Shown: one piece after another, positions 8,329 through 18,248 of the stretch
How the letters are laid out: the number at the start of each line of letters is the position of its first letter
Numbering within the stretch: position 1 is the first letter of the stretch
DNA from: Stutzerimonas stutzeri
Lineage (GTDB): Bacteria; Pseudomonadota; Gammaproteobacteria; Pseudomonadales; Pseudomonadaceae
Reading direction: 5' to 3'
Length of the DNA: 64,000 bases
NCBI RefSeq assembly: GCF_024448895.1
Contig: NZ_JAMOIC010000013.1
Location: forward strand, 1-64,000
The notes under the pieces: generated by a model
The model's input: the letters and a program-made list of their open reading frames with translations, nothing else
Databases searched by the model: none
What the model was told of the DNA's origin: nothing
Translations under genes and position numbers: made by a program

Positions 8329-9273
8329 TCAAAGCCTGATATCGGCGAGCTGCCGTATCTCAGCTTCGATGCGGGTGCCGGTGGCGCGCTCCTCGTTGGA
8401 AAAACCGTCATAGTCGGCCAGCTCTCCGAAGTCGATATTCGTAAGCTGCTGGACGTTCAGCACGCTGCGCTGGTAGGTCCGGAAGCGTCCGAACACGGCA
8501 GCGAGGCGACCCAGCTCCCCGGACTGGCTGATGAGATAGGCGGTGGCGGAGGGCTTTCCATCTTCGCCAAGAAAGGCAACGACCTTCCAGTACGCACTCG
8601 GTATCGGCACGTTCCGATAAAGCTGATCGGCTTCGCTGAATACCGGGCCGCTGAACACAGTGGCCCGTGCTCGCCAGCGTCGCGTGTTTTCGAGCACGTA
8701 GTTTTCCAGGTCCAGCCAGTTCTTCTGGTTGAAGCCGGCCATCTGCGGCGCGCAATTGGTGAAATGGAAGGTGTCGGCATTGGCCTGCTCGGCCTGCGGT
8801 CCCCAGTTGGGATCTTGGCGGCGCACAAGGTGGCCGCGGTCGAGCAGGTTGTCGGCATAGAGAAACTCGCCAATCTGCGCCTCGGCCGGGATGCGTCCGT
8901 CATGACTCCAGCGATCCTTGCCGCGAGTCACGTCGACCAGCGAATCGCCCTCTATATTCACCCCGACGAACAAGGCCAGGCGGCGACTTCGGGACATGGC
9001 GATGGAAAAGTGGGTGTAGTCCAGCCGATCCTCGGCACTGCCCGGGATGGGCAGAACATCGTCCCGGTAGGTCTCGGCCAGCCGAGGCCAAGCAACATGG
9101 AACTGCCCAAGAAAGTCGGCGTGATACCCCTGCCTGTCCGCCAGCGTTTCAGCCGGTGTCGTTCGAGGTGCTATCAGTTCGTATGCCGGCTCGGCCAATG
9201 CTGTGAGCTGGCCCAAAGGTCGCAGGTCCGCCAGGCGCGGACGGTACTGCAGCAGTGCGGTGGGTTCGGACAC
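8329..9273 (-). CDS. DNA/RNA non-specific endonuclease (NucA/Serratia type)
   Basis: This 314-residue protein has the His-Me-finger nuclease core: the catalytic DRGHL around residue 146, then NCAPQMAGFNQKNWLDLENYV, in which the conserved Asn coordinates Mg2+, and later GPVF. The core cleaves single- and double-stranded DNA and RNA without sequence preference. The start is the GTG at 9271-9273, preceded by GGAGG with good spacing. About 85 residues precede the core and look like neither a signal peptide nor a membrane segment, which is unusual for a secreted nuclease; the protein may travel by another route or act inside the cell. The large LysM gene starts 324 bases away on the other strand. 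Confidence 0.85.
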   Translation of the reverse strand: MSEPTALLQYRPRLADLRPLGQLTALAEPAYELIAPRTTPAETLADRQGYHADFLGQFHVAWPRLAETYRDDVLPIPGSAEDRLDYTHFSIAMSRSRRLALFVGVNIEGDSLVDVTRGKDRWSHDGRIPAEAQIGEFLYADNLLDRGHLVRRQDPNWGPQAEQANADTFHFTNCAPQMAGFNQKNWLDLENYVLENTRRWRARATVFSGPVFSEADQLYRNVPIPSAYWKVVAFLGEDGKPSATAYLISQSGELGRLAAVFGRFRTYQRSVLNVQQLTNIDFGELADYDGFSNEERATGTRIEAEIRQLADIRL

Positions 9274-9597
9274 CGGGACCTCCAGAGGCAGTCATGTAAA
9301 CGCCAGGACGCCAAGACACCTGGGCGTACAGTTCGAGCGTACCGAGGTTATGTGAAAGTTTTGGTTGGCTGGGCGAGCAGGCGCCACAGGTGGTCGTGAG
9401 CTTTACCGGCGCTGCCGACAGGCCTGGCTGGCTCCACAGGCAGGTCGGACTGAAATACCGCTGTCATCGTGCGTATGCACAGTCTTGATAGAGCGGCGGG
9501 ACAGCCGCCTAGCCTCAGCTTGTTTCGACTCCGGGATGGAGGTCGTGTCGTCTTGCATTGCCATCCCAAGAACCGAACGCATGTCCGGAGGAACGCC
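9274..9597 (+). other. Divergent intergenic region between nuclease and LysM genes
   Basis: These 324 bases separate two divergent starts and contain both ribosome-binding sites (GGAGG before 9273 on the minus strand and before 9598 on the plus strand). The frame of the LysM gene stays open back to 9469, but the codons upstream of 9598 do not look protein-like. I recognise no operator, repeat or RNA here. Confidence 0.4.
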
Positions 9598-12447
9598 ATG
9601 GCCTTTCTGATCGATGATTCTGGTGCCCGCCGTTTGTTGCCCAGCCTTCCGACCCAAGGGAGGGCTGAGCGCGAGCGCTTTCTCGAGGCGGTACATCAGG
9701 CCGAGAAGGAACGCGCCGAGGCGTCTGCCGATCCCCGAATGGACAAGCATCGGCCGCAGGAGCGGCTGGTAGTGGTAGAGCGCGGCGACACCCTGACCCA
9801 TATCGCCAGAGACAATCACGTGGCGCTGCCAGCGGTTGCTGAGCTCAACCCGCAGGTCGAGAACATCAACCATATCGAGAGTGGAGAGGTGTTGTTCCTG
9901 CCGGCGCCTTCGCCGAGTGAACTGGCCCAGCTCGCCGACGGCGAAGCGCTGTTCCTCGATGAGCTCTATGCCCGCGGCAATGCGATCGAATACGCCGATG
10001 CGGGTGAGATCGATCATCAGGCCGAGATCGATGCGCTCGCCGCCGACGTCGGTGAGTTCATCGAGGCATTGCCGAAAGAGACGCAAGAGGCGACCACACA
10101 ACGGCTGTTTGACCGGGACTGGACCGATGCGGGCCCGGCGCAGATGGCGATCGAGCAGGGCGCTGACATGCAGGGCATCGAGTTGCAGCCATCGTCCCAT
10201 GCCGGTAGCGAAGTTGAATCCGAGGCACGCGAGCGAGTTGCCGATGCGCGCGGCGAAGCCGACCCGCTCGATGCGCTCACCCGCCTGGATGAAGGCTTCA
10301 AAACCGCCTCGACCGAGGTTCGGCAGGCGATGCTGCGCTCGCCGGATGCCAACGCGATCATCCAGGGCGCCGCTGACCATGCCACCAGCGCGCTGACGGA
10401 AGAACACAAGGAGGCGATCAATCCCTATGTGTTCAAGACCGCCGAGATGTTTCGCCGCCTGGACGAGATGAGCGTCGGCCTTGATCCAAGTCTGGTCAGT
10501 GAACTGACCGAGGCCGTTCTGCCCGAGCTGGAGCGTGCGTTCGCCGAATCAATCTACAGCGACGAGGGTGCCTTGCGTACGGAGACCCTGGGAACCCAAT
10601 ACCTGCTCCAATTCACCGGTCGACTCGATCCGCAAGCCGACAAGCAAACGCTCGACCGCCTGAGTGCGATGGGCTTCTATCACATGCACGCCTTTGCGCC
10701 TTACCTGGCCAGTGGCGGAAGCCTGAATTACCCGCTGGCGCTGGTCGGGCAGTACGAAGGTGAATTGCCCACGATGGTGACCGACGGCGGCATCCTCGAC
10801 GGCCTTCAGCAGAACCAGCACCGGGTCGGTGAGGACATCAAGGCCTATGGCAATCATCTGGCAGAACTGAACTGGCTCGAGCAGAACGGCGGTTCGGTGA
10901 TGACCGACGAGCAGCTTGCGCAAGCCGTGGATGGCTACGTCGCTGGCGATGAGGACTGGAAGAAGAAAGCCGATGAGCTGCGGGCTCAGGTCGCGAAGGA
11001 CGGACGCGAGCTGATCGACAACCTGGGCGTGATCGAGGCGCGGTATCCGCAGTTGTTCGAAGGCGAGGGCGATCTGGATACGCGTTTGCAGGCCATCGAG
11101 AACGATGACGAGCGAGCGTTCGCCCGCAAGCTCATCGAGAATTTCGACACGCCTGAGTCGGTCAATGCCATGGGAATCGCGATCGACGCTGACCCGGCGC
11201 TGCTGACCGATTCGGACAGCATGCGGTTGCTGGGCCAATACGGAAAACTGACCGAGCGCGGACGCAAGTTCGTCGAGGAAACAGCGACGCAGATCATCCG
11301 TCGTACGGTGGTCCCGGAGCTGGCCAATCTCGATCCGGCCAATCCGAAAAGCGTTGAGCAGGTCAAGCGAGCGCTGGACAACTTCAGTACCGAAGCGACA
11401 GGACGCCTGCTCGGCATCTCAGAAGGCGATCTCGACAAAGCCCTCAAGGTCGTAAAAGACGCCATGCCGCAGCCTGGCGAAACCGTCGCTGAAGCGCAGG
11501 CGCGGCTGCAGAAGATGGATGCCGACTTCGACAAGCTCACAACGACCCGCGACGGCATTCGTGCCTTTAACCGTGATACGCCAACAGGCCAGGCGTTGCG
11601 TCTGCTCGGCGTACTCGGCAACACGGCGGTGATGCTGAATTCGCATGCGAACTATCAGAACGATCCGAATCTGTGGACTGGCCTGAAAGTGACGCTGGAC
11701 GCGGCAGGCGTGGCGCAAAAGACTACCGAAGTGCTGATGGGCGCCGGGATGATCGAGAAGGGCGGCACCCTGGACAATCTGGTCGGGGGCAGCAATCGCA
11801 CGCCGGTGAAAATCCTCGGCGTGCTGACCTCTGCTTTCGATTTCTACAACGCCAAGGTAGCCGCGGAGAACGGTGACTCTGCCGGTGCAGCCATCTATGC
11901 ATCGACCGGCGTGGGCGGTGTGATGGCGGCGGTGGGGACCGGCAGCATATGGGGGCCGATCGGTATCGGGGTCGTGTTGCTCGGTACCGGTGCGCAGATG
12001 AAGTATGACCAGGTCAAGCAGTCCAATCTCTATCAGACAGGTACTACTGTCGATTTCCTTACCCATTCAGGCTTCAGTGAAGCCGCGGCGCAGGTCCTGT
12101 CAGACCAGAGCGGGCAGGGTCACAGCGTATTGCCGCTGCTTGAACGCTATGCCAATAGCCGAGGGCTCGATTTGAACGAGGCGACCGATCAGCAAAGGTT
12201 TGCGGCATGGATAAATGACATGCCCACCGATCGCCTCGGTGCGCTGCGTGACAATCTCCACCGGTCACTGGATGAGGTGGGCAACGATCTGGAGCAGATC
12301 CCCGCGAGCAGTGAGGATGACGAATTCTTTGAGTTCAACAACACCGATCGTCCGCATTTCACCTACAGCGGCTATGCCACGCCGTTGTCGATGAACCAGC
12401 TGGACACGGTGCTGCAGATTCTGGAACTCGAAACGCTGACCGGCTGA
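9598..12447 (+). CDS. Large LysM-domain protein of unknown function
   Basis: This 949-residue protein begins at the ATG at 9598, which has a GGAGG ribosome-binding site 5 bases upstream. A single LysM module occupies residues about 55-104 (LVVVERGDTLTHIARDNHV...LNPQVENI...GEVLFLP), implying binding to peptidoglycan or another N-acetylglucosamine polymer. There is no N-terminal signal peptide. Residues about 110-760 are acidic, helical and rich in Glu and Ala. Residues about 760-800 are Gly-rich and hydrophobic (GVGGVMAAVGTGSIWGPIGIG), possibly a glycine-zipper membrane insertion segment, followed by a soluble C-terminal 150 residues. The layout is reminiscent of secreted effectors or translocator proteins, but no known toxin motif was recognised. 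The divergent nuclease is the only obvious partner. Confidence 0.7.
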   Translation: MAFLIDDSGARRLLPSLPTQGRAERERFLEAVHQAEKERAEASADPRMDKHRPQERLVVVERGDTLTHIARDNHVALPAVAELNPQVENINHIESGEVLFLPAPSPSELAQLADGEALFLDELYARGNAIEYADAGEIDHQAEIDALAADVGEFIEALPKETQEATTQRLFDRDWTDAGPAQMAIEQGADMQGIELQPSSHAGSEVESEARERVADARGEADPLDALTRLDEGFKTASTEVRQAMLRSPDANAIIQGAADHATSALTEEHKEAINPYVFKTAEMFRRLDEMSVGLDPSLVSELTEAVLPELERAFAESIYSDEGALRTETLGTQYLLQFTGRLDPQADKQTLDRLSAMGFYHMHAFAPYLASGGSLNYPLALVGQYEGELPTMVTDGGILDGLQQNQHRVGEDIKAYGNHLAELNWLEQNGGSVMTDEQLAQAVDGYVAGDEDWKKKADELRAQVAKDGRELIDNLGVIEARYPQLFEGEGDLDTRLQAIENDDERAFARKLIENFDTPESVNAMGIAIDADPALLTDSDSMRLLGQYGKLTERGRKFVEETATQIIRRTVVPELANLDPANPKSVEQVKRALDNFSTEATGRLLGISEGDLDKALKVVKDAMPQPGETVAEAQARLQKMDADFDKLTTTRDGIRAFNRDTPTGQALRLLGVLGNTAVMLNSHANYQNDPNLWTGLKVTLDAAGVAQKTTEVLMGAGMIEKGGTLDNLVGGSNRTPVKILGVLTSAFDFYNAKVAAENGDSAGAAIYASTGVGGVMAAVGTGSIWGPIGIGVVLLGTGAQMKYDQVKQSNLYQTGTTVDFLTHSGFSEAAAQVLSDQSGQGHSVLPLLERYANSRGLDLNEATDQQRFAAWINDMPTDRLGALRDNLHRSLDEVGNDLEQIPASSEDDEFFEFNNTDRPHFTYSGYATPLSMNQLDTVLQILELETLTG

Positions 12448-12643
12448 GCACCGTTTGGTTGTGTCTTCAACCCAGCGCCGCCGTTGCCGCGACGCTGATG
12501 TGCCGGACATGCGCAAACGGCGCCAGGCGACCTTTGCGATGACTCACGGGTCCTGTCGTTTGCTCTCGCTGAACGATGGCTCTGATTGCTCGAGCGGGCC
12601 GGACTATATCGTCTGGCCGCCGCTTTTTTCCTTTCCGCTTGCG

Positions 12644-14761
12644 TTACAGCGCGGTGCGTAACATCAGCGTGAAGTTTCGCGGGTCGCCGAAGGTGTTGTA
12701 GGTATTCAGCCCACCAACTCGCGCGTAGTACTCCCGGTCGAACAGGTTGTTGCCCAGCAGGGCGACTGTCGTCTTTGGCGCGAGCTGATAGCCGATCTGA
12801 GCGTTGGCGAGTGCGTAGCCGCTCTGGGAACGCAGATCCGAATTGCTGCCGTTGCCCCCGCTGCTGATATGTACGCCGCCGCCCACAAAGGCGCGCTCAA
12901 GTGGCCCATCGGTAAATTGATACTTCGCGAAAGTCTTCAAAGAGTGCTTGGGCTCGAAAAGCGAAAACTTGCCGCCCTCGTTGCGCAGGTCTTCCAGGTA
13001 CTTACTTTTGAGAAAAGCGTAACCGACCGAGACATTCAGGTTAGGCGCAGGCCGACCGGATATCTCGAACTCCCATCCTTCGACCTCGACTTCCCCGGCT
13101 GCCAGGAAGAAACCAGGGTTGTTCAGATCCTGCATGACGCGATTGGTATCCCGGGTTCGGTAAACTGCGAGCGAAGCGTTCACCTTCTGCTCGAAGAACT
13201 GGCCCTTGAGCCCGGCCTCCCACTGCGAACCGATACGGGGCTCAAGGGTGCCGCCTGCGGCAGTCAGCTGACCTTGAGGGACGAAGATGTCCGAGTAGCT
13301 GACATAGCCCGTCATGTTCGGCGCGAAGTAATAGATCAGGCCGCCGTAGGGCGTGAATTCGCCGGACTCCGTCGCTCCCGTGCGCCATTGGGTTGGGGTG
13401 GACGGCGCAACACTACGCGATTTTCGTTCGAAGTCGCTTGTTCTCGCTCCCAGCACCAATATCAGCGGATCGGTGATGGACAGGCGCGTCTGGCCGTAAA
13501 AGCCTTGCTGCTCTATCTCGTTTTCGCTGCCTCTGGTGTACGCAGTATCAGGCTCGGGCACTACGTTGGGATTGCCTAACGGCACGTCGAATACCGGCGA
13601 CGCGTCACCGTAGCTTGAGCTGTCGAACTGCCGGTTTCGGTTGTAGCCAATCGTCATCTCGTGCGTGCGGCTCAGCAGACTGAAAGGGCCGGATGTATAG
13701 ATATCGAAGGCGCTTTGCTCAATGTCCGAGTCGTTGGCGCGCCTGTTGTACTGAGCGATCAACCCTGTTTGCGGATCGACACCGACGGTGGGAAAGCTGT
13801 CCTTCCAGAACTTGTCCTGGCGCCGCTCGAGCAACTTGCTTTTCACCATCCAGTTATTGGCGAAACGATGTTCCAGGTCCAGCGCCAACTCGGTGGTCTC
13901 GAAGCCCATCATGGTCCAGTCCGGGTAGACATGCGTCGAGCGGGACACGTCGAGGAAACGACCATCCGTATAGGCCGGCAGACCCATACTGGGCGAGTCG
14001 GTGTGGTCTTCCTGATGGGTGAACGAAACGGACACGACCGTGTTAGGTGTCAGGGAGTAATCGAGCGTGCCGTAGCCCAGCCATTTCTCCTTGTGGGATA
14101 CGTCCCAGAAATAATCTTGCTCCTGCCAGCTGGCAACGAAACGGCTGCGTAGACGCCCGTCAGCGCTCAGTGGGCCGCCGACATCGACTTCCGTCCGGTA
14201 GTTGTCCCAGGAACCAGCGGAGGTTGTAAGCGATGCGCCGAAGGTGTCCAGCCCCCTTTTGCGCACCAGATTGACTAACCCACCGCCCTAACCGGAACCC
14301 ATGAACAGCGCGGCCGGGCCACGTAGCACTTCGACCCGCTCGTAGATGGCCAGGTCAAACTCCTGATTGCCATTGCTGCCGTACACCGGCACGCCGTCGT
14401 AGGCCATGTCCATGATGTAGCCACGGGACCGGTACTGGTGCGTCAGCGAGTCCCACGGCGTGACGGTGACGCCAGTGACCTCGTTCAGCGCATCACCAAG
14501 CGTGACCATGTTCTGGTCCTCGATGCGTTGCCGCGTCACCACGCTGACCGATTGCGGCACCTCGAGGGGCGACACAGGCACTTTACTGCCGACTGAGATC
14601 GAGCTGGGTGCATAGGATCCGGCGTCCTTCATGTGCTCGGCTTGTATCGTCATCGTCGGAAGCCGGGCGGCGTCCTGGGCATGGGTGTCGGTAACAAAGA
14701 GGGCGAGGCTTCCGAGACTCAGGACTTGCCCTAGAGTGGTGTACGGCACTGTTGGTTTCAT
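12644..14761 (-). pseudogene. TonB-dependent siderophore-type receptor interrupted by one in-frame stop
   Basis: Translation from 14761 gives a signal peptide, a plug domain (SPLEVPQSVSVVTRQRIEDQNMVTLGDAL, YERVEVLRGPAALFMGSG) and then a TAG at 14288-14290. The same frame continues with GGGLVNLVRKRG and a complete beta-barrel to 12644, ending GDPRNFTLMLRTAL. Functional relatives have Glu or Asn where the stop lies (GSGEPGG-like), so a GAG to TAG change explains it. Without the stop the protein would be 705 residues, normal for an outer-membrane ferrisiderophore or metallophore receptor. No N-terminal signalling domain is present. A near-consensus Zur box lies upstream. A GTG at 14266 could restart translation but would give a barrel without plug or signal peptide. 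Confidence 0.85.
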
Positions 14762-14837
14762 TAGGCGTGGGATCGGTAAAGGAGTGGGTATAGCGGCGCA
14801 TCTATCGAAGGCGAGAAGGTCGCCGCTTTTCGCTGAC

Positions 14838-14850
14838 GTTATATCATAAC
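14838..14850 (-). promoter_or_regulatory. Zur-box-like operator upstream of the TonB receptor
   Basis: GTTATATCATAAC (plus strand) is a dyad extended by one base pair on each side (CGTTAT-ATC-ATAACG). It agrees at 12 of 13 positions with the gammaproteobacterial Zur core as I remember it (GTTATA-N-TATAAC). It lies 77 bases before the receptor start, where it could cover the promoter. The inference is zinc-dependent repression, pointing to a zincophore-type substrate rather than iron. Confidence 0.5.
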
Positions 14851-15104
14851 GGAACGGCTCAAGCCCCGCCCCCTCATTGCCAGCCTGATCCTCTTAGCGA
14901 TTGCCTGCTGCGGCTATAGATCCGATTCCCACGCTGATGAGCTCAGCCTGCAGGGGGCGAACGCTGCGGCAAGACGTGCAACTCAAGCGATCTTTTGAAT
15001 AATGCAAGGATGCTTGCGCCTTCAAAAACTGGCTGGCCAGCCGATACAGCGCATTGATACGCCAAGTTATACTGGCTTTTTGATTCCATCCTTGAGTTGC
15101 GACC

Positions 15105-16772
15105 ATGTTTTTAGCTTCGCTTCATAGTCTTCGCGCGAGATTCGCCATCGTTGTCGCATTGGTCGCACTGATCCTGAGTTGCATCTTCGGCACCATCATC
15201 GGCGAGTCGTCGATCTCCAGGCTCAAGGAGCAAACCGGACTTCAGCTTGCTGAGTTCGCCTATTCGATGGTTGATCGTCTTGATCGCGATATGAGTGGCC
15301 GGTCGAAGGAACTCACCGTACTCAGCGAGCTTGAGGCGCTGCGCAACCCGGCGAATATCGGTGAGGCTAGGTTGCTGCTGAACCACCTCAGCGCGCAGTT
15401 TCCAAGCTATTCATGGATTGGCCTTACCGATGCGCATGGCAAGGTCGCCGCGTCTACAGGCGGCTTGTTAGAAGGCGCAGATATTTCCCAGCGACCAGTC
15501 TTTACCAACGGGCTGGAAAAAACGTTCGTCGGGGACGTGCACGAGGCAGTTCTGCTGGCAAAGCTGCTCCCCAATCCCTCTGGCGAAGCGATGAAGTTTG
15601 TCGACATCAGCATGCCTGTCCGGGACGACGGCGGCAGGCTGATGGGTGTGCTTGCCGCGCACCTTTCCTGGGAGTGGGCTGATGAGGTCGGCCGGTCACT
15701 ATTCGAGCCGCTGCAGAAGCGTTTGCGCGGCCTTGAGTTTCTGGTGATCAGCAAAGACCGTACGGTACTGCTCGGACCCAAGGAGATGATCGGCAAGCCC
15801 ATCGATATAAGGCTGAACCCCGATGCTGCTCAGAGCTGGTCGGTCGAGCAGTGGCAGGACGGTAATGAGTATGTGACGGGTGCTGCGCACAGTGTAGGCA
15901 TTGATGACTACCCAGGCCTGGGGTGGACCGTAGTTGCACGGCAACCTTCGGCGGCCGCCTTCGCCGAAGCTGTCGCAGTGCGCAACGAAATCCTCATGTG
16001 GGGCGGCGTACTTTCTATCGGGTTTGCGGTAATCGGGTGGTTTGCCGCTGGCATGATCACAGGACCGGTGAACGAAATCGCCAATGCCGCTGCGCGTCTA
16101 TCCGAAGGTGCTGATGTGCGTATTCCCTTGCTGAAAGGCACACGGGAGGTCGAAACCCTCAGCGTTGCGATCCGCCATCTCGTCGAGAGCCTGACTCGGA
16201 AACGGAATCAGCTGGCGCTGGTCGAGGGAATCGCTTATCGCGATCTCGTCACTGGATTGCCCAACCGAGCGGCGCTGGAGAAGTATGTCGAGGCGGTGCG
16301 CAACGACGCGGAAGCGCAGCCCAGTTTCGGCGTCCTGTGCTTGGATCTGGACGGGTTCAAGCCGATCAACGATCGCTTCGGTCATGCCGTCGGTGATGCC
16401 TTGCTGCATGAGGTAGGCATCAGGTTATTGGCTGCGGTGCGCGATGGAGACATCGCCGTCCGTCACGGCGGTGACGAGTTCGTACTCCTGCTTCGCTTGC
16501 GCGCTGGCGAGTCCCTGGCCAACGTGCAACGCGCTGCTGGTCGCATAATCGCGAAGCTGGCGGAGCCGGTCACATTGGCCGGTCAGGTGATAAAGATCGG
16601 ATGTAGCGTGGGCGGTGCGGTATGGGCCGGCGGCGAGTTTGTCGAAGTATTGGCTCAGGCCGATGGCGCGCTCTACCAAGCCAAGCGTGCGGGTAAGTCT
16701 CGAGCCAAGTTTCACCATGTCTCGGCTCGCTCAGACGATCTGAGTGTCGAACTCAAAACTCACGCGCTCTAG
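15105..16772 (+). CDS. Membrane diguanylate cyclase with Cache sensor, HAMP and GGDEF domains
   Basis: A 555-residue inner-membrane sensor enzyme that makes cyclic-di-GMP. Helix 1 (residues 10-33) and helix 2 (about 300-322) bracket a periplasmic double-Cache region with the typical SQRPVFTNGLEKTFVGDV stretch. A HAMP-like linker after GPVNEIANAAARLSEG leads to a C-terminal GGDEF domain: DLVTGLPNR, LCLDLDGFKPINDRFGHAVGDALL and an intact active-site HGGDEFVLLL near residue 460. No RxxD inhibitory site is obvious five residues before GGDEF, and no EAL domain is present. The ligand sensed by the Cache domain is unknown. It lies between the dead TonB receptor and the K+ uptake genes, without evident operon partners. 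Confidence 0.92.
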   Translation: MFLASLHSLRARFAIVVALVALILSCIFGTIIGESSISRLKEQTGLQLAEFAYSMVDRLDRDMSGRSKELTVLSELEALRNPANIGEARLLLNHLSAQFPSYSWIGLTDAHGKVAASTGGLLEGADISQRPVFTNGLEKTFVGDVHEAVLLAKLLPNPSGEAMKFVDISMPVRDDGGRLMGVLAAHLSWEWADEVGRSLFEPLQKRLRGLEFLVISKDRTVLLGPKEMIGKPIDIRLNPDAAQSWSVEQWQDGNEYVTGAAHSVGIDDYPGLGWTVVARQPSAAAFAEAVAVRNEILMWGGVLSIGFAVIGWFAAGMITGPVNEIANAAARLSEGADVRIPLLKGTREVETLSVAIRHLVESLTRKRNQLALVEGIAYRDLVTGLPNRAALEKYVEAVRNDAEAQPSFGVLCLDLDGFKPINDRFGHAVGDALLHEVGIRLLAAVRDGDIAVRHGGDEFVLLLRLRAGESLANVQRAAGRIIAKLAEPVTLAGQVIKIGCSVGGAVWAGGEFVEVLAQADGALYQAKRAGKSRAKFHHVSARSDDLSVELKTHAL

Positions 16773-16919
16773 CTTTATGTGCCCGGCACCCACTCTGTTT
16801 CGTACCAAGACCGAGTGAGCAAACGTCCGCCGATAGGCATGCTATTGCTCGCTATTGAGGAGTAAAGTACCCGCCCTGCGAGTTCTATTTGCTGTTCCTA
16901 GCATCGTAAGGGCGATTGA

Positions 16920-18248
16920 ATGAAGTCTTCGCTGCATCCAGCCAGGGTAGTCGCCCTGATTTTTGCTGGTGTGATCTTGTTGGGTACGGTTCTGCTGATG
17001 CTTCCCGCCGCGAGTAGTAGCGGCGCGTCGGCCCCCTTCGTGACTGCGCTGTTCACCTCTGTATCTGCTGTATGCGTGACTGGCCTGGTCGTCGTGGATA
17101 CGGGCACCTACTGGACCGCATTCGGACAGGTTGTGATTCTCGGGCTGTTCCAGCTCGGCGGTTTCGGCATGATGACGGTGGCTACTCTGCTAGGCCTGCT
17201 GGTCAATCGATCCTTTCGGTTACGTACCAAAATGATCGCCCAGGTCGAGAATCGCTCCCTGGGTGTGGGTGATATCTCCAGCGTGGCGAAGCTGGTTTTC
17301 GTCGTCACGCTCGTCGTTGAGGCGGCAGCCGCGCTATGGCTTACCTTGCGACTACATCTGGCGTATGACGTCAGCTTGCCGGCTGCCGCGTGGAGCGGTC
17401 TGTTTCATGCGGTTTCGGCTTTCAACAACGCCGGCTTCTCCATCTATGCCGATAGCCTCATGGGATACGCCACGGATGGGTTCGTTCTGACTCCTATCAT
17501 GATCGCCATCGTTATCGGTGGTATTGGCTTTCCTGTACTGCAGGATCTGCGTAACAAGTTCGATGACCCTCGGCACTGGTCGCTACACACGAAGTTGACC
17601 CTGAGCGGCACCGCCATCCTGTTAATCGCCGGTTTCCTGTTCTTCGTTTATTTCGAGTGGGGTAACTCGCGAACCCTCGCGCCTATGTCCGTGATGGACA
17701 AGCTCCTGTCGGCGCTATTCATGTCTGTTTCGGCAAGAACCGCCGGTTTCAACGCTTTGGATATCGGCGCGTTAACCCACGAAAGTTGGGCGCTCCACTA
17801 CTTGCTCATGTTCATTGGCGGCGGCAGTGCGGGTACGGCCGGCGGGGTGAAAGTCGGGACGATGGCGATTCTCGTCTTGATGGTCGTCGCCGAAATAAGG
17901 GGCCGACCCGACTGCGAGATATTTGGCCGGCGGATAGGCTCAACCGCGCAGCGCCAGGCCATCACCGTGATGGTGTTGGGCAGCGCTATGGTTGTCCTGG
18001 GCACGCTGGTCATCCTGCGTGAAACCGACTTTCCTACTGACCAGGTGATATTCGAGGTCATCTCCGCGTTCGGGACGGTCGGTCTGTCGACGGGCATCAC
18101 TGCCGCGCTTCCGGAGTCCAGTCAGCTCATGCTCAGTCTGCTCATGTACATCGGGCGGGTTGGCACAATCACGCTCGCCGTTTCACTCGCGTTGGGCGCG
18201 CACCGTATGCCGTACCGCTATCCAGAGGAACATCCGATTGTTGGCTAA
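16920..18248 (+). CDS. TrkH/KtrB-type potassium channel subunit
   Basis: A 442-residue membrane protein of the SKT superfamily with four M1-P-M2 repeats. The selectivity-filter-like turns are visible: SVSAVCVTGLVVVDT in repeat 1, HAVSAFNNAGFSIY in repeat 2, SVSARTAGFNALD in repeat 3 and SAFGTVGLSTGIT in repeat 4. GGGSAGTAGGVKVGT precedes the last repeat. Its size is nearer to KtrB than to E. coli TrkH. It overlaps the regulatory subunit gene by about 11 bases, and the two form the usual Na+-dependent or H+-coupled K+ uptake complex in the inner membrane. The start at 16920 follows AAGGGCG. Confidence 0.9.
   Translation: MKSSLHPARVVALIFAGVILLGTVLLMLPAASSSGASAPFVTALFTSVSAVCVTGLVVVDTGTYWTAFGQVVILGLFQLGGFGMMTVATLLGLLVNRSFRLRTKMIAQVENRSLGVGDISSVAKLVFVVTLVVEAAAALWLTLRLHLAYDVSLPAAAWSGLFHAVSAFNNAGFSIYADSLMGYATDGFVLTPIMIAIVIGGIGFPVLQDLRNKFDDPRHWSLHTKLTLSGTAILLIAGFLFFVYFEWGNSRTLAPMSVMDKLLSALFMSVSARTAGFNALDIGALTHESWALHYLLMFIGGGSAGTAGGVKVGTMAILVLMVVAEIRGRPDCEIFGRRIGSTAQRQAITVMVLGSAMVVLGTLVILRETDFPTDQVIFEVISAFGTVGLSTGITAALPESSQLMLSLLMYIGRVGTITLAVSLALGAHRMPYRYPEEHPIVG

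Noticed and set aside
8287-9399. A 370-residue frame antisense to the nuclease gene
   Set aside because: Shadow of the nuclease; the nuclease frame carries intact catalytic motifs.
14894-15106. A 70-residue minus-strand frame before the diguanylate cyclase gene
   Set aside because: No ribosome-binding site, no recognisable features, and it fills the promoter region of the divergent gene.
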